IMG/VR virus record: IMGVR_UViG_3300030329_005907
Location: 1-36,472 of that record
Direction: 5' to 3' (one strand)
Source: a virus
DNA: 36,472 bases
Below the pieces are notes generated by a model. That model had not been told where the DNA came from. It searched no databases and worked only from the letters and a program-made list of their open reading frames with translations. The position numbers and the translations under genes are program-made. Positions 9,108 to 16,494 of the stretch are shown here, in pieces (the stretch's first letter is position 1; every line of letters begins with the position of its first letter).

Positions 9108-9295
9108 TTTTGATCCAAGCCAAAAGCAAGACGGGGTCTCTGGTCACCTTTGAGGTGTCCCAGATCATCTCGATCGATGGCGAACCGTACACACAAAGTG
9201 CCGGGCAGTTGCGTGACCACCTTCTGGTCATGGAGGGACGCTTGCAGGCCGTTGAGACGATCCTTTCCTCACAACAACAATTCGCGGGAGTCTAA
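9104..9295 (+). CDS. Small hypothetical protein before the tail tube gene
   Basis: 63 residues, family not recognised. It shows a beta-rich start (ILIQAKSKTGSLVTFEVSQI, DGEPYT) and a helical end (LVMEGRLQAVETILSSQQQ). Its start overlaps the tail-completion stop (ATGA) and it ends three bases before the tail tube gene, so it belongs to the structural operon. A minor tail component is possible. Confidence 0.7.
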   Translation: MILIQAKSKTGSLVTFEVSQIISIDGEPYTQSAGQLRDHLLVMEGRLQAVETILSSQQQFAGV

Positions 9296-9298
9296 AAC

Positions 9299-9667
9299 AT
9301 GGCCGATTCTGGATTTGGGACGAGCATCACGTTCGCGAGTGGATTCTTCGCCGAGATCATTTCCGTTGATGGGCCGGACCTGTCTCGGGATCCGATCGAG
9401 ACTACACACATGGGGACCACCAACGGCTGGAAGACCTTTATTCCGAGCGACCTCAAGGACGGAGGAACGTTGTCGGTTGAAATCGCGTATGACCCTGGCA
9501 CGTCACCTCCGATCGCGGATGCCGAGTCGTCTTGCACCGTGACCTACCCAGACTCCTCTACGTGTTCTTTCACTGGGTTCATGACGAGCTTCAGTCCGTC
9601 TGTTCCGATCGATGATCGCATGACGGCCTCGGCTGAAATCAAGGTCAACGGCAGCGTCACCTTCTAA
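9299..9667 (+). CDS. Major tail protein (tail tube)
   Basis: 122 residues of beta character. The segments IISVDGPDLSRDPIETTHMG and SDLKDGGTLSVEIAYDP and the ending KVNGSVTF are typical of short phage tail tube proteins. It lies between tail completion and tail assembly chaperone genes, as expected for the tube subunit that stacks around the tape measure protein. Confidence 0.85.
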   Translation: MADSGFGTSITFASGFFAEIISVDGPDLSRDPIETTHMGTTNGWKTFIPSDLKDGGTLSVEIAYDPGTSPPIADAESSCTVTYPDSSTCSFTGFMTSFSPSVPIDDRMTASAEIKVNGSVTF

Positions 9668-9676
9668 GGACGAACG

Positions 9677-9853
9677 ATGAAAGTCAAATTCTTGAAAACC
9701 GTCACAACGCCAAACCACCGAGCGGGTGAACCTGGCGACATAAAAGATCTAGTCGACCACGACGCGCGGGAACTCGTCGCTGGCGGATTTTGTGAAACCG
9801 CCGAACCGAAACCCCAAGCGAAAAAGGTCAAGAAAGATGTCGAGCCTGCGTGA
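9677..9853 (+). CDS. Small lysine-rich protein after the tail tube gene
   Basis: 58 residues (MKVKFLKTVT... ending KKDVEPA), not previously named. The plan matches the 63-residue protein at 7078: a short domain with an RAGEPGDIKDL segment and a GF pair, then a Lys/Pro-rich tail. Both follow directly after a major virion protein (capsid, tail tube), so they may be paralogues with a decoration-like or chaperone role. The gene overlaps the start of the next gene by 17 bases. No function is assigned. Confidence 0.7.
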   Translation: MKVKFLKTVTTPNHRAGEPGDIKDLVDHDARELVAGGFCETAEPKPQAKKVKKDVEPA

Positions 9854-10214
9854 CTCAATACTTGCTGCCAACGATCTCGAACAGACCGAGGTCACTGTCG
9901 AGGGATGGGAGTTTCCTGTCTTCGTGAGAGTGATCTCGGGACGCGAGCGGCAGCAGTTGGTCGAGAAGTGGCAGTTGGTCAAGGATGACGAAGCGGCCCA
10001 GCAAGACCTGCTCCCATTTGTGTGTGCGCTCACCCTGGTCGATGAGAACGGTGCGAGACCATTCGACCCAACCGAGGCCGGCGACCTTGATCTGCTGAAG
10101 TCCAAGGGTGCCAGGCAGCTGGAGGTGATCTACCACGCTGCGATGAAACTCAACGGCATGGAAGACGACTCGCTGGATGAGGCTGTTGCAAATTTTCAAG
10201 AGACGGGGAGTTGA
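9837..10214 (+). CDS. Tail assembly chaperone, upstream frame (gpG-like)
   Basis: 125 residues. It contains LEQTEVTVEGWEFPVFVRVI, SGRERQQLVEKWQL and an ALTLVDENGARPF segment typical of tail assembly chaperones preceding tape measure genes. Near its 3' end, at 10190, is the heptamer A AAT TTT in the correct register for a -1 frameshift into the downstream frame, so two products are expected: this short protein and a longer fusion. The ATG at 9837 is chosen because it has a purine-rich upstream region and begins inside the end of the previous small gene. Confidence 0.85.
   Translation: MSSLRDSILAANDLEQTEVTVEGWEFPVFVRVISGRERQQLVEKWQLVKDDEAAQQDLLPFVCALTLVDENGARPFDPTEAGDLDLLKSKGARQLEVIYHAAMKLNGMEDDSLDEAVANFQETGS
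10190..10196 (+). promoter_or_regulatory. Programmed -1 frameshift heptamer
   Basis: A AAT TTT fits X XXY YYZ in the reading frame of the upstream chaperone gene (codons GCA-AAT-TTT). Slipping by -1 reads AAA-TTT, then TCA-AGA-GGG and onward into the frame that is open to 10513. The fusion would be about 225 residues (120 plus 105). Programmed frameshifting at exactly this place, between the two tail chaperone genes before the tape measure, is conserved across long-tailed phages. Confidence 0.85.
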
Positions 10215-10513
10215 AGTTTTGGTTTCACCTCGCTCGTACCGTAACCCACTCCTCCGTGCGGGAAGCCCAGCGGCAAATTTCAGCACCGGAGTTTCTGCTC
10301 TGGAAAGCCCTCTACGAGATCGACCCCTTCGGGGACGACTGGCTTCAGGCAGCGACGATCACAACAGCGACCCTCTCTCCTTGGACAAAGCGAGACCTGA
10401 ATCCGAGACAGTTCATTCCTGGTCGGCAGATCCCACGAAGGCAGACCCCGGAGGAGGTCCAGCACCGGTTGAAGTTGTTCTTCGGTAAATTCGAGAGAGG
10501 ACGGGACGGATAG
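10211..10513 (+). CDS. Tail assembly chaperone, downstream frame (GT-type extension)
   Basis: Frame -1 relative to the upstream chaperone. It is open from 10181, after an in-frame TGA at 10178. It contains ISAPEFLLWKALYEIDPFGD followed by a Thr/Ala segment, similar to the DUF4035-type C-terminal chaperone domain (LWMAFYxIEPFG pattern). The only in-frame start near the beginning is a TTG at 10211 that overlaps the upstream stop, so production as a frameshift fusion from 10190 is more likely than independent initiation. It stops directly against the tape measure ATG. Confidence 0.82.
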   Translation: MKFWFHLARTVTHSSVREAQRQISAPEFLLWKALYEIDPFGDDWLQAATITTATLSPWTKRDLNPRQFIPGRQIPRRQTPEEVQHRLKLFFGKFERGRDG

Positions 10514-12175
10514 ATGGCGAAGACCATCGGCAAATTCGCGGTCAACATTGGGGCCGTTACAACCGGATTCTCCAAAGGCCTCTCCCGAGCCAAGGGGGCA
10601 ACGGGGAAGTTTTCCTCCGGTCTCAAAGGCATGGTCGGTCCCCTTCTGGCGATCGGTGCCGCATTCGCTGCGGTCAAGAAGACCTTCGGCGCATTCAGCA
10701 AGCAGTTTGAAGCCGTCGATAGCATCGCGAAGTTTTCAGCAGAGACCGGGATCGCGACGCAGAGCCTTGTTGGCTACAGGCACGCAGCAGCCCTGACCGG
10801 CACCTCCGTGGAGACCGTCGACAAGGGGATGCAGCGGTTCGTGCGTCGTCTTGGTGAAGCCAAGATGGGACACGGTGAAGCCGTCAAAGGCTTCAAGGCG
10901 ATGGGGGTCTCCGCAGAAGAGTTAGCGAGCAAAACCCCCGAGGCTTTGTTCGCTGACGTTGCCGAGCACCTGAAGAACATCAAAGACCCGGCGGAGAGAG
11001 CAGCGATCGCGTATTCGTTGTTCGGTCGCCAGGGGCAAGAGATGCTGAACTTCTTGTCTCAAGGCAAAGAGGGATTGGCAGCTGCCAGTGCCGAGGCAGA
11101 TGCTCTTGGTATGAGTTTCTCTGCCGTCGACGCACAGGCGGTTGAAAAGTCCAACGATGCATGGCAACGGGTGAAGACTGCGATCACCGGAGTGGTCAGG
11201 ACATTGACGATCCACATGGCTCCGGCCTTCGAGGCGGTCAGTAACACCTTCACCGAGGTCGCGAAAACGGTGATCGCACGCATCAAAGAATGGTCTCCGG
11301 TGTTCAACCAGTTTGTGAATTTCGCGATCGCTCTTTGGGACCATTTGACGGAGGGGGTGTCGATTGCCTTCCAAAGCATAACCGGGATCGTCGGAGGCGC
11401 GATGGGCAACGCGAAGGACGTGGTCCTGGACACTCTGATCGCGATGGAGTGGCGTCTTAAAAATATCGGCCCGGTCGCTCTACTGGCTTTCAAGAATGCC
11501 CAAGTCGGCATCGTTGCTTTCGGAGCCGAAGTCCAGCATTTCTTCGCGGGGACGCTTCCCGCTCTTTTGAATTGGTTTCAAAAGAACTGGACCGATATCT
11601 GGATGACTGCCATTCACTTCGTGGACAACGCGATCGGCAACCTGGTCGAAAACATCAAGAGGCTCTTTACGGCACTCTGGACGTTTCTCGCTGGGGGCGA
11701 GTGGGAAATGACCTTCGTCCCGATAACGAAGGGGTTCCAGAACATGATTCAGGAACTTCCCCAGATCCCAGAAAGAGAAATGGGTCCGTTGGAGACGAAG
11801 CTCCGAAAAGAGGCCGACGACCTGTCTGCCTCGTTGGATGCAGACTTCGAGAAGTTTCGGACGAAGCGTCGCGACGAACTCCTCGGGGTCGGAGAAAAGC
11901 CAGTCTTCGAGATGCCGGAATTGAATCTCGGCCAGGTGAAAGGCGAAGGGGACAAAAAGAAGGAGACGAAGGAGGCCGGGGGGATCGCTGCTCTGCAGCG
12001 AGGGAGTGCGGCGACCTTCTCCGCGATCGCAAAACAGATCCGGGGAGCGAGCAAAGACAAGGTCGTCAAGGACAACGCAGAGGCCAACAAGAAAACCGCA
12101 GAGGCAGCGGAGCGGACTGCCGATGCCGTGGAAAACCTGACACCACCACGGCTCATCGCGGCACCGATAGGATAG
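10514..12175 (+). CDS. Tail tape measure protein
   Basis: Sets tail length and is held inside the tail tube, 553 residues, which suggests a rather short tail. The N-terminus has the family's IGAVTTGFSKGLSRAKGATG and a hydrophobic segment (GMVGPLLAIGAAFAAVKKTFG). The middle has TGIATQSLVGYRHAAALTGT and RAAIAYSLFGRQGQEML, standard in tape measures. Long helices and hydrophobic stretches follow around residues 260-380, and the C-terminus is a charged helical region (ANKKTAEAAERTADAVENL). It starts immediately after the chaperone stop. Confidence 0.93.
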   Translation: MAKTIGKFAVNIGAVTTGFSKGLSRAKGATGKFSSGLKGMVGPLLAIGAAFAAVKKTFGAFSKQFEAVDSIAKFSAETGIATQSLVGYRHAAALTGTSVETVDKGMQRFVRRLGEAKMGHGEAVKGFKAMGVSAEELASKTPEALFADVAEHLKNIKDPAERAAIAYSLFGRQGQEMLNFLSQGKEGLAAASAEADALGMSFSAVDAQAVEKSNDAWQRVKTAITGVVRTLTIHMAPAFEAVSNTFTEVAKTVIARIKEWSPVFNQFVNFAIALWDHLTEGVSIAFQSITGIVGGAMGNAKDVVLDTLIAMEWRLKNIGPVALLAFKNAQVGIVAFGAEVQHFFAGTLPALLNWFQKNWTDIWMTAIHFVDNAIGNLVENIKRLFTALWTFLAGGEWEMTFVPITKGFQNMIQELPQIPEREMGPLETKLRKEADDLSASLDADFEKFRTKRRDELLGVGEKPVFEMPELNLGQVKGEGDKKKETKEAGGIAALQRGSAATFSAIAKQIRGASKDKVVKDNAEANKKTAEAAERTADAVENLTPPRLIAAPIG

Positions 12176-12178
12176 CCA

Positions 12179-13123
12179 ATGGCACTGACAGTCACCGAGA
12201 CGTGGTCGGGGCAAACCGGCAACCTCGACTCTGAACTAGTGAAGACCTACGCGCGCACTTTCCGAGTCATTGCAACTGCCGGTGAGACCGTTGTGGACGT
12301 CGGCAATGCGACGGGCATTCCGACGCTCTGGGAACAGCACCCCTACGACTCACATTGTTGGTGCGACAAGGTAAACGTTAAGCGGATAGCCAATAGTCGC
12401 CAGGTGTGGGAGGTGACCACCACCTACACGAACAAGTTCGACGAAGATGACAAGGACGACGATAACCCGTTGAACCGTCCGTGGAAGCTCTCGTGGAGTT
12501 CCCAATCATTCCAGAAGGTTGCCGAGCGGGGCATCAAGCGAGAGACGATCGACGCAACGGGAGCGACGGTTGTAAATGCTCCGGCGGGCAACGTGGAAGG
12601 GCCGATCGTCAACAGTGCCGGCGACGGTTTCGATCCCCCGGTTCAGATCGAAGGCAGTGATTGGCAGGTGGTCGCGAAGAAAAATATCGCGACGGTCCCG
12701 ACCTGGTTGATGGACTATCGGGACGCGATTAACGCATCAGGCATCACGATCGCGGGGATCTCTTTTGGCTCGCAGGAACTTCGCATCTCTGGCATGAGCA
12801 TCGGAGAGTACACGGTTGAGAATGAAATCGGGTACTACCCGTTTGAGATCACGATCAACCAGAAGTCCGAGACGTGGATGCGGGAACTGCTGGATCAGGG
12901 GACGCACGAGATCCGGGTGATCAACGCCAACGGACAGAGCACCGAGAGCCGGATGCGCATTGTCGACAAGGCCGGTCAACATGTGACCGAGCCAGTTCGT
13001 CTCGACGGAAGTGGGCAAAAACTCACCCCGGACAATGCGGACATCGATAAATCGATCTTCATTCGGTACCAAGTCTACCTCAAAGAAAAAGACTTCAGTG
13101 CGCTAGGCCTGCCGACCACATAA
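12179..13123 (+). CDS. Probable distal tail or baseplate protein
   Basis: 314 residues, beta-rich, no named family recognised. It has an acidic loop (KFDEDDKDDDNP), a central FGSQELRISGMSIGEYTVEN segment and GYYPFEITINQKSETWMREL. The position after the tape measure is where distal tail proteins are encoded, and the length and beta content suit a tail-tip component. Structural role is inferred from position. Confidence 0.7.
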   Translation: MALTVTETWSGQTGNLDSELVKTYARTFRVIATAGETVVDVGNATGIPTLWEQHPYDSHCWCDKVNVKRIANSRQVWEVTTTYTNKFDEDDKDDDNPLNRPWKLSWSSQSFQKVAERGIKRETIDATGATVVNAPAGNVEGPIVNSAGDGFDPPVQIEGSDWQVVAKKNIATVPTWLMDYRDAINASGITIAGISFGSQELRISGMSIGEYTVENEIGYYPFEITINQKSETWMRELLDQGTHEIRVINANGQSTESRMRIVDKAGQHVTEPVRLDGSGQKLTPDNADIDKSIFIRYQVYLKEKDFSALGLPTT

Positions 13124-13144
13124 CCACAACACAGGGAGAGAACA

Positions 13145-13513
13145 GTGGCCGACGAGATTGTCATCACAGTGCTCGCCGAGTTGACAAACGGGAATTTCAA
13201 AGACCGCATCGATCACGGGCAGCAGAAGTTTGATCAGACCGCGATCGGTGCCTCGTCAAATGTCGTCAACGTCGGCACGTCAGAAGAAGATGTCTCGGTG
13301 GGGGACGTCACAACGCTCGGTTGGTGCTTTGTGAGAAACCTCGACACCACCAACTATGTGACTTGGGGTCCGAAGTCGTCCGGGTCGATGGTTGCGGTTG
13401 GTCGGATCGAAGCCGGCGAGGTGATCTGCTTTCGGTTGGAGCCAGGCGTGACGCTTCGTTGGATCGCTAACACGGCATCCTGCCTTGTGGACATCCGAAT
13501 ATTTGAGGATTGA
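13145..13513 (+). CDS. Small virion-associated protein
   Basis: 122 residues, GTG start. Beta-rich, with VNVGTSEEDVSVGDVTTLGW, FVRNLDTTNYVTWGP and GEVICFRLEPGVTLRWIAN. This pattern resembles small proteins found with tail-tip genes that bind metal or neighbouring subunits, but no family is named with confidence. Its first residues (MADE) and GTG context resemble those of the next gene (MADD). Confidence 0.7.
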   Translation: MADEIVITVLAELTNGNFKDRIDHGQQKFDQTAIGASSNVVNVGTSEEDVSVGDVTTLGWCFVRNLDTTNYVTWGPKSSGSMVAVGRIEAGEVICFRLEPGVTLRWIANTASCLVDIRIFED

Positions 13514-13516
13514 TCT

Positions 13517-14740
13517 GTGGCCGACGACATTTTCGGATTCGACAGAGCCGACGCAGAGAAGATCGCTAAGGTCGTGCGTAACGCGCTCAACTCGCAACCA
13601 AGCGAAAAGAGCCACCGTCGTGCCGATGTCTCCGGGCCAGGCAACCGGGTGACCATCGGGATGATCACCGAGGGTGGCGGCAACACCCACAAGTTCATCT
13701 TCGTCGCTGGAAGCTACAACGAGTCTGTCGGCAACAACACCGCCGAGTTTCTCGATATCCCGGACGAGTATTATGCTCACGACCTCTGTGGCGAGAAGCT
13801 CGGGATCGGCGACCACGTTTGGTTGGTCGATCACAACAATCAATGGTGGATCATTGACCGGTGCACCCGTAACAGTGGCACCGGCCCGGCTGGTGGGGCC
13901 TGTTGTGGATCTTGCGGCGGCGGGACGATCACAACTTGTGCGGCTTGCAGCCCTGCCCAACCAACTTACACTTTCGATCTTGGTGTGTTCGGTGGCAGGA
14001 TTCCCGACGACCCCGACTGCTGTGACGAGTTGTGGGGGTCGCACTTCGTATGGCATGAGTCCGGGTGTACTTGGGAGGGGGAGCCTCTCTATCAGTGCTG
14101 TGAGCACCCCACAGGTGGCGACCCTCCGAAATGGACGTTGACCGTCCTCGGCACCGACCCCTACGACGTGACTCTGAAAGTCGAGTTAGATACCGACTGT
14201 GACGGTGTGCACGACGCGACGGTGAGCTACAGCAATCCGTTTCCGTTCTGCTGCGACTGCGCAAACGCTATGCGGCTCACCTGCCCGGACAATCTCCCGA
14301 CTGGGTGTGACACGATGCCCTGCGAGATCTGTCTTCTCCCTGGTCCGAAGTGTTGCGCCACCTCAAAACTGACCAAGAACCTGAAGGCCACCATATCCAA
14401 CTCGTCCGGGTGCCCGTGTGCAGATGGTGTGGTCATTGACCTGTGGTGGCGGCCTGCCACGCAAGATTGGTACGGCAGCGGCCTCTTTTGCCACGACTCG
14501 ATCACAGGCGACTACCACTATGTTGACCTCACACTCACGTGCGACGTGGATGGTGGAGACTGTCAAGACTTCCGGCTCGATGTCTCGTTTCAAGACGCCT
14601 GCAACTCTGGCGGGACGTTTTCTCCAACCGTTTCTTGTGACTGTGAACCTCTAAATCTGCCATTTGATGGCCTGGCGGTAGACGGCTGTTGCGGGGCATC
14701 CTCGACCGGAGCGACAGTCACTATCGTTGTTACCGAGTAG
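13517..14740 (+). CDS. Cysteine-rich structural protein
   Basis: 407 residues with 32 cysteines by hand count (about 8%), including at least seven CC pairs and a CCGSCGGG segment near residue 134. After a normal N-terminal domain of about 115 residues (HKFIFVAGSYNESVGNNTAE, VWLVDHNNQWWIIDRC), the cysteines are spread through short beta-like blocks separated by Asp/Gly/Pro turns. It has no signal peptide. It lies in the tail module before the glycosyltransferase. Such cysteine density suggests metal binding or disulfide cross-linking in an external tail part. GTG start at 13517. No family is recognised. Confidence 0.78.
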   Translation: MADDIFGFDRADAEKIAKVVRNALNSQPSEKSHRRADVSGPGNRVTIGMITEGGGNTHKFIFVAGSYNESVGNNTAEFLDIPDEYYAHDLCGEKLGIGDHVWLVDHNNQWWIIDRCTRNSGTGPAGGACCGSCGGGTITTCAACSPAQPTYTFDLGVFGGRIPDDPDCCDELWGSHFVWHESGCTWEGEPLYQCCEHPTGGDPPKWTLTVLGTDPYDVTLKVELDTDCDGVHDATVSYSNPFPFCCDCANAMRLTCPDNLPTGCDTMPCEICLLPGPKCCATSKLTKNLKATISNSSGCPCADGVVIDLWWRPATQDWYGSGLFCHDSITGDYHYVDLTLTCDVDGGDCQDFRLDVSFQDACNSGGTFSPTVSCDCEPLNLPFDGLAVDGCCGASSTGATVTIVVTE

Positions 14741-14751
14741 GCAGCATCCCC

Positions 14752-16323
14752 GTGCAAGACATCACCATCGGCATCACCCATTTCAATCGGCCCAAGGCTC
14801 TGGAGAGATTGGTTGCGAGCATTCGCGAGCGGTTTCCCAAACTGCCGATTCTGGTCGCCGATAATGGTGACGCTCGAGCCGACCTCGCGGGGTGGAGCGA
14901 TGTCAGGGTGTTGCTGCTTGAGTTCGATGCCGGGCTGTCAGCGTGTCGGAATGCTCTTGTGACTGCATGCGGCACCAAATTTATGGTCCTGCTCGAGGAA
15001 GACTTCATCTTCGACGATCGGACTGACCTTCAAGCGGCCTTGACGGTGATCGAAAGTGATCCTCGCATGGCCTTTGTCGGGGGCAGCCTCGAGGTCAAAC
15101 GGCACATGCAACATTATGCCAGGGCATTCAAACACCTGGAGGTTCCCGAGGGGACTGTGCTTCAAGCGGTGCCGGCTGGCGGACCCATGCGGCTGACCAA
15201 TGGGGTGCGGTGGCGAAGTTGCGATATGGTTTTCAACTTTGGCGTGCTTCGAGTGGCAGCGGCGAGGGAAGTGCCGTGGGACGTGAATCTCAAGTTGGCA
15301 GAGCACACTGATTGGTTTTATCGACTCTCCTTTTCCGATTGGAAAGTGGCACACACCAGTCACCTGGTCGCGCAGCATGCCCGGGAGGAACCGGGAGAGT
15401 ACCGTCACTACCGAAACCGGGCCGGAGGCTTTCTGAAGTTGTTTCGAGAGAAGCACGGCCTGGCTCGATTCGAGCACACCGGAGCTCACGAGGAGCCTTT
15501 GCAGGCTACCTCCCCGATTGTCGTGTTCGGCATCGGGCATTCGGGGACGACGATCGTCACGAAGATGCTTCAAGCGGTTGGGTATTTTGCCGGGCCGGCA
15601 GACGACGAGTTTTGCGAGCACCCGGTGGTGCGGGATCTGAACGAGGCTGCCCTCCACACTGACACTCTCGACCTCGACCGGGCCTTGGATGCGGTTGAAG
15701 ACCTCGCGGCACCGTGGGTGATCAAGGATCCGCGATTCATCCACACCCTCGATCATTGGCTGCCGATTCTGGGTCGCTGGCAGCCGAGCCTGTTGTGGGT
15801 CGTGCGAGACGATGCGGCAGTGGCAGAAAGTTATGCCAGGCGAGGAGAGAGGTACCGTTTGGGCATGTCACTTCCAGAGCTTTACGAACTGGCGAAGACG
15901 CAGTTCGACTCTTGGCCTTGGGCAAAAGTGCGTGTCGATTACGAAAACATCGCGAATGCGGTGGGCCTGTTCGATTTGGGAAGGGCCGGTGGGGTTAAGG
16001 CTTCCGGCCCGGTGCCACCACAGGCCGAGCCGCGATTGGTGCCTCCGGCAACGTATGACGGGGAACCCGGTGGGCCTTGCATCTGTGCAGAGCCGGGCAC
16101 TTGCCGGAGGCACCCTGCAATTCACAAGGTCGGCAGGCTGTGGGACATCTGCCAAGGGACTGTGCTGACCCCGGAGAAGTGTGAGGAGTACCGTCGCAAT
16201 TGGGATACGACCCACGAGGTCGAGCAAGTTCTCGATCATGTCTCGCCAAACCTCCACAATCAGAAACCCGCAGAGTGCGTCCACCGGGGAGACTTTGTTC
16301 GGATCTGCAGCGGGGGTGGCTGA
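14752..16323 (+). CDS. Glycosyltransferase-sulfotransferase fusion with Cys-rich tail
   Basis: 523 residues to the TGA. The first part (about 1-235) is a GT-A glycosyltransferase: TIGITHFNRPKALERL, VADNGDAR, the metal-site-like LLEEDFIFDDRTDL near residue 80, and LAEHTDWFYRLSF near 185. This resembles the GT12/GM2-synthase style. The second part (about 254-430) looks like a PAPS sulfotransferase, with a 5'-phosphosulfate loop in VVFGIGHSGTTIVTK and a 3'-phosphate-type motif WVVRDDAAVAESYARR near 350. The last 85 residues are Cys/His-rich (CICAEPGTCRRH, CVHRG). The GTG at 14752 is chosen; a TTG at 14689 would overlap the previous gene. The reading frame continues past the TGA. A role in decorating virion or host glycans is inferred. 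Confidence 0.82.
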   Translation: MQDITIGITHFNRPKALERLVASIRERFPKLPILVADNGDARADLAGWSDVRVLLLEFDAGLSACRNALVTACGTKFMVLLEEDFIFDDRTDLQAALTVIESDPRMAFVGGSLEVKRHMQHYARAFKHLEVPEGTVLQAVPAGGPMRLTNGVRWRSCDMVFNFGVLRVAAAREVPWDVNLKLAEHTDWFYRLSFSDWKVAHTSHLVAQHAREEPGEYRHYRNRAGGFLKLFREKHGLARFEHTGAHEEPLQATSPIVVFGIGHSGTTIVTKMLQAVGYFAGPADDEFCEHPVVRDLNEAALHTDTLDLDRALDAVEDLAAPWVIKDPRFIHTLDHWLPILGRWQPSLLWVVRDDAAVAESYARRGERYRLGMSLPELYELAKTQFDSWPWAKVRVDYENIANAVGLFDLGRAGGVKASGPVPPQAEPRLVPPATYDGEPGGPCICAEPGTCRRHPAIHKVGRLWDICQGTVLTPEKCEEYRRNWDTTHEVEQVLDHVSPNLHNQKPAECVHRGDFVRICSGGG

Positions 16324-16494
16324 AGCGGATCCATCAAGGCGAAGGTCTTCGCCTGTCCCCTGGTCGGTGAGTGTGTCATCGGCAAACCCGTAAAGGGAGT
16401 CGCCGGCTCCTGCACGACCTGTAAGCACTACTCTCAAAAAGACAGTTCCAAGGATGGAGCCGATGAGCACAAAGCGACTAGTAGTCATCAGTGA
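16321..16494 (+). other. In-frame continuation of the Cys domain beyond a TGA
   Basis: After the TGA at 16321 the same frame stays open for 56 codons to a TGA at 16492. The first part reads KAKVFACPLVGEC, then IGKPVKGVAGSCTTCKHY, which continues the Cys/His pattern begun by CVHRG and CSGGG before the stop. The arrangement looks like one Zn-binding domain interrupted by the TGA at a place where a Cys codon (TGC/TGT) would fit. Either a nonsense mutation has truncated the protein, or the codon is read through. The last 32 bases overlap the next gene in another frame. Confidence 0.6.

Noticed and set aside
14689-14751. TTG start for the glycosyltransferase
   Set aside because: It would overlap the Cys-rich gene by 52 bases and adds residues unlike the domain; the GTG at 14752 begins right at the beta strand of the GT fold.
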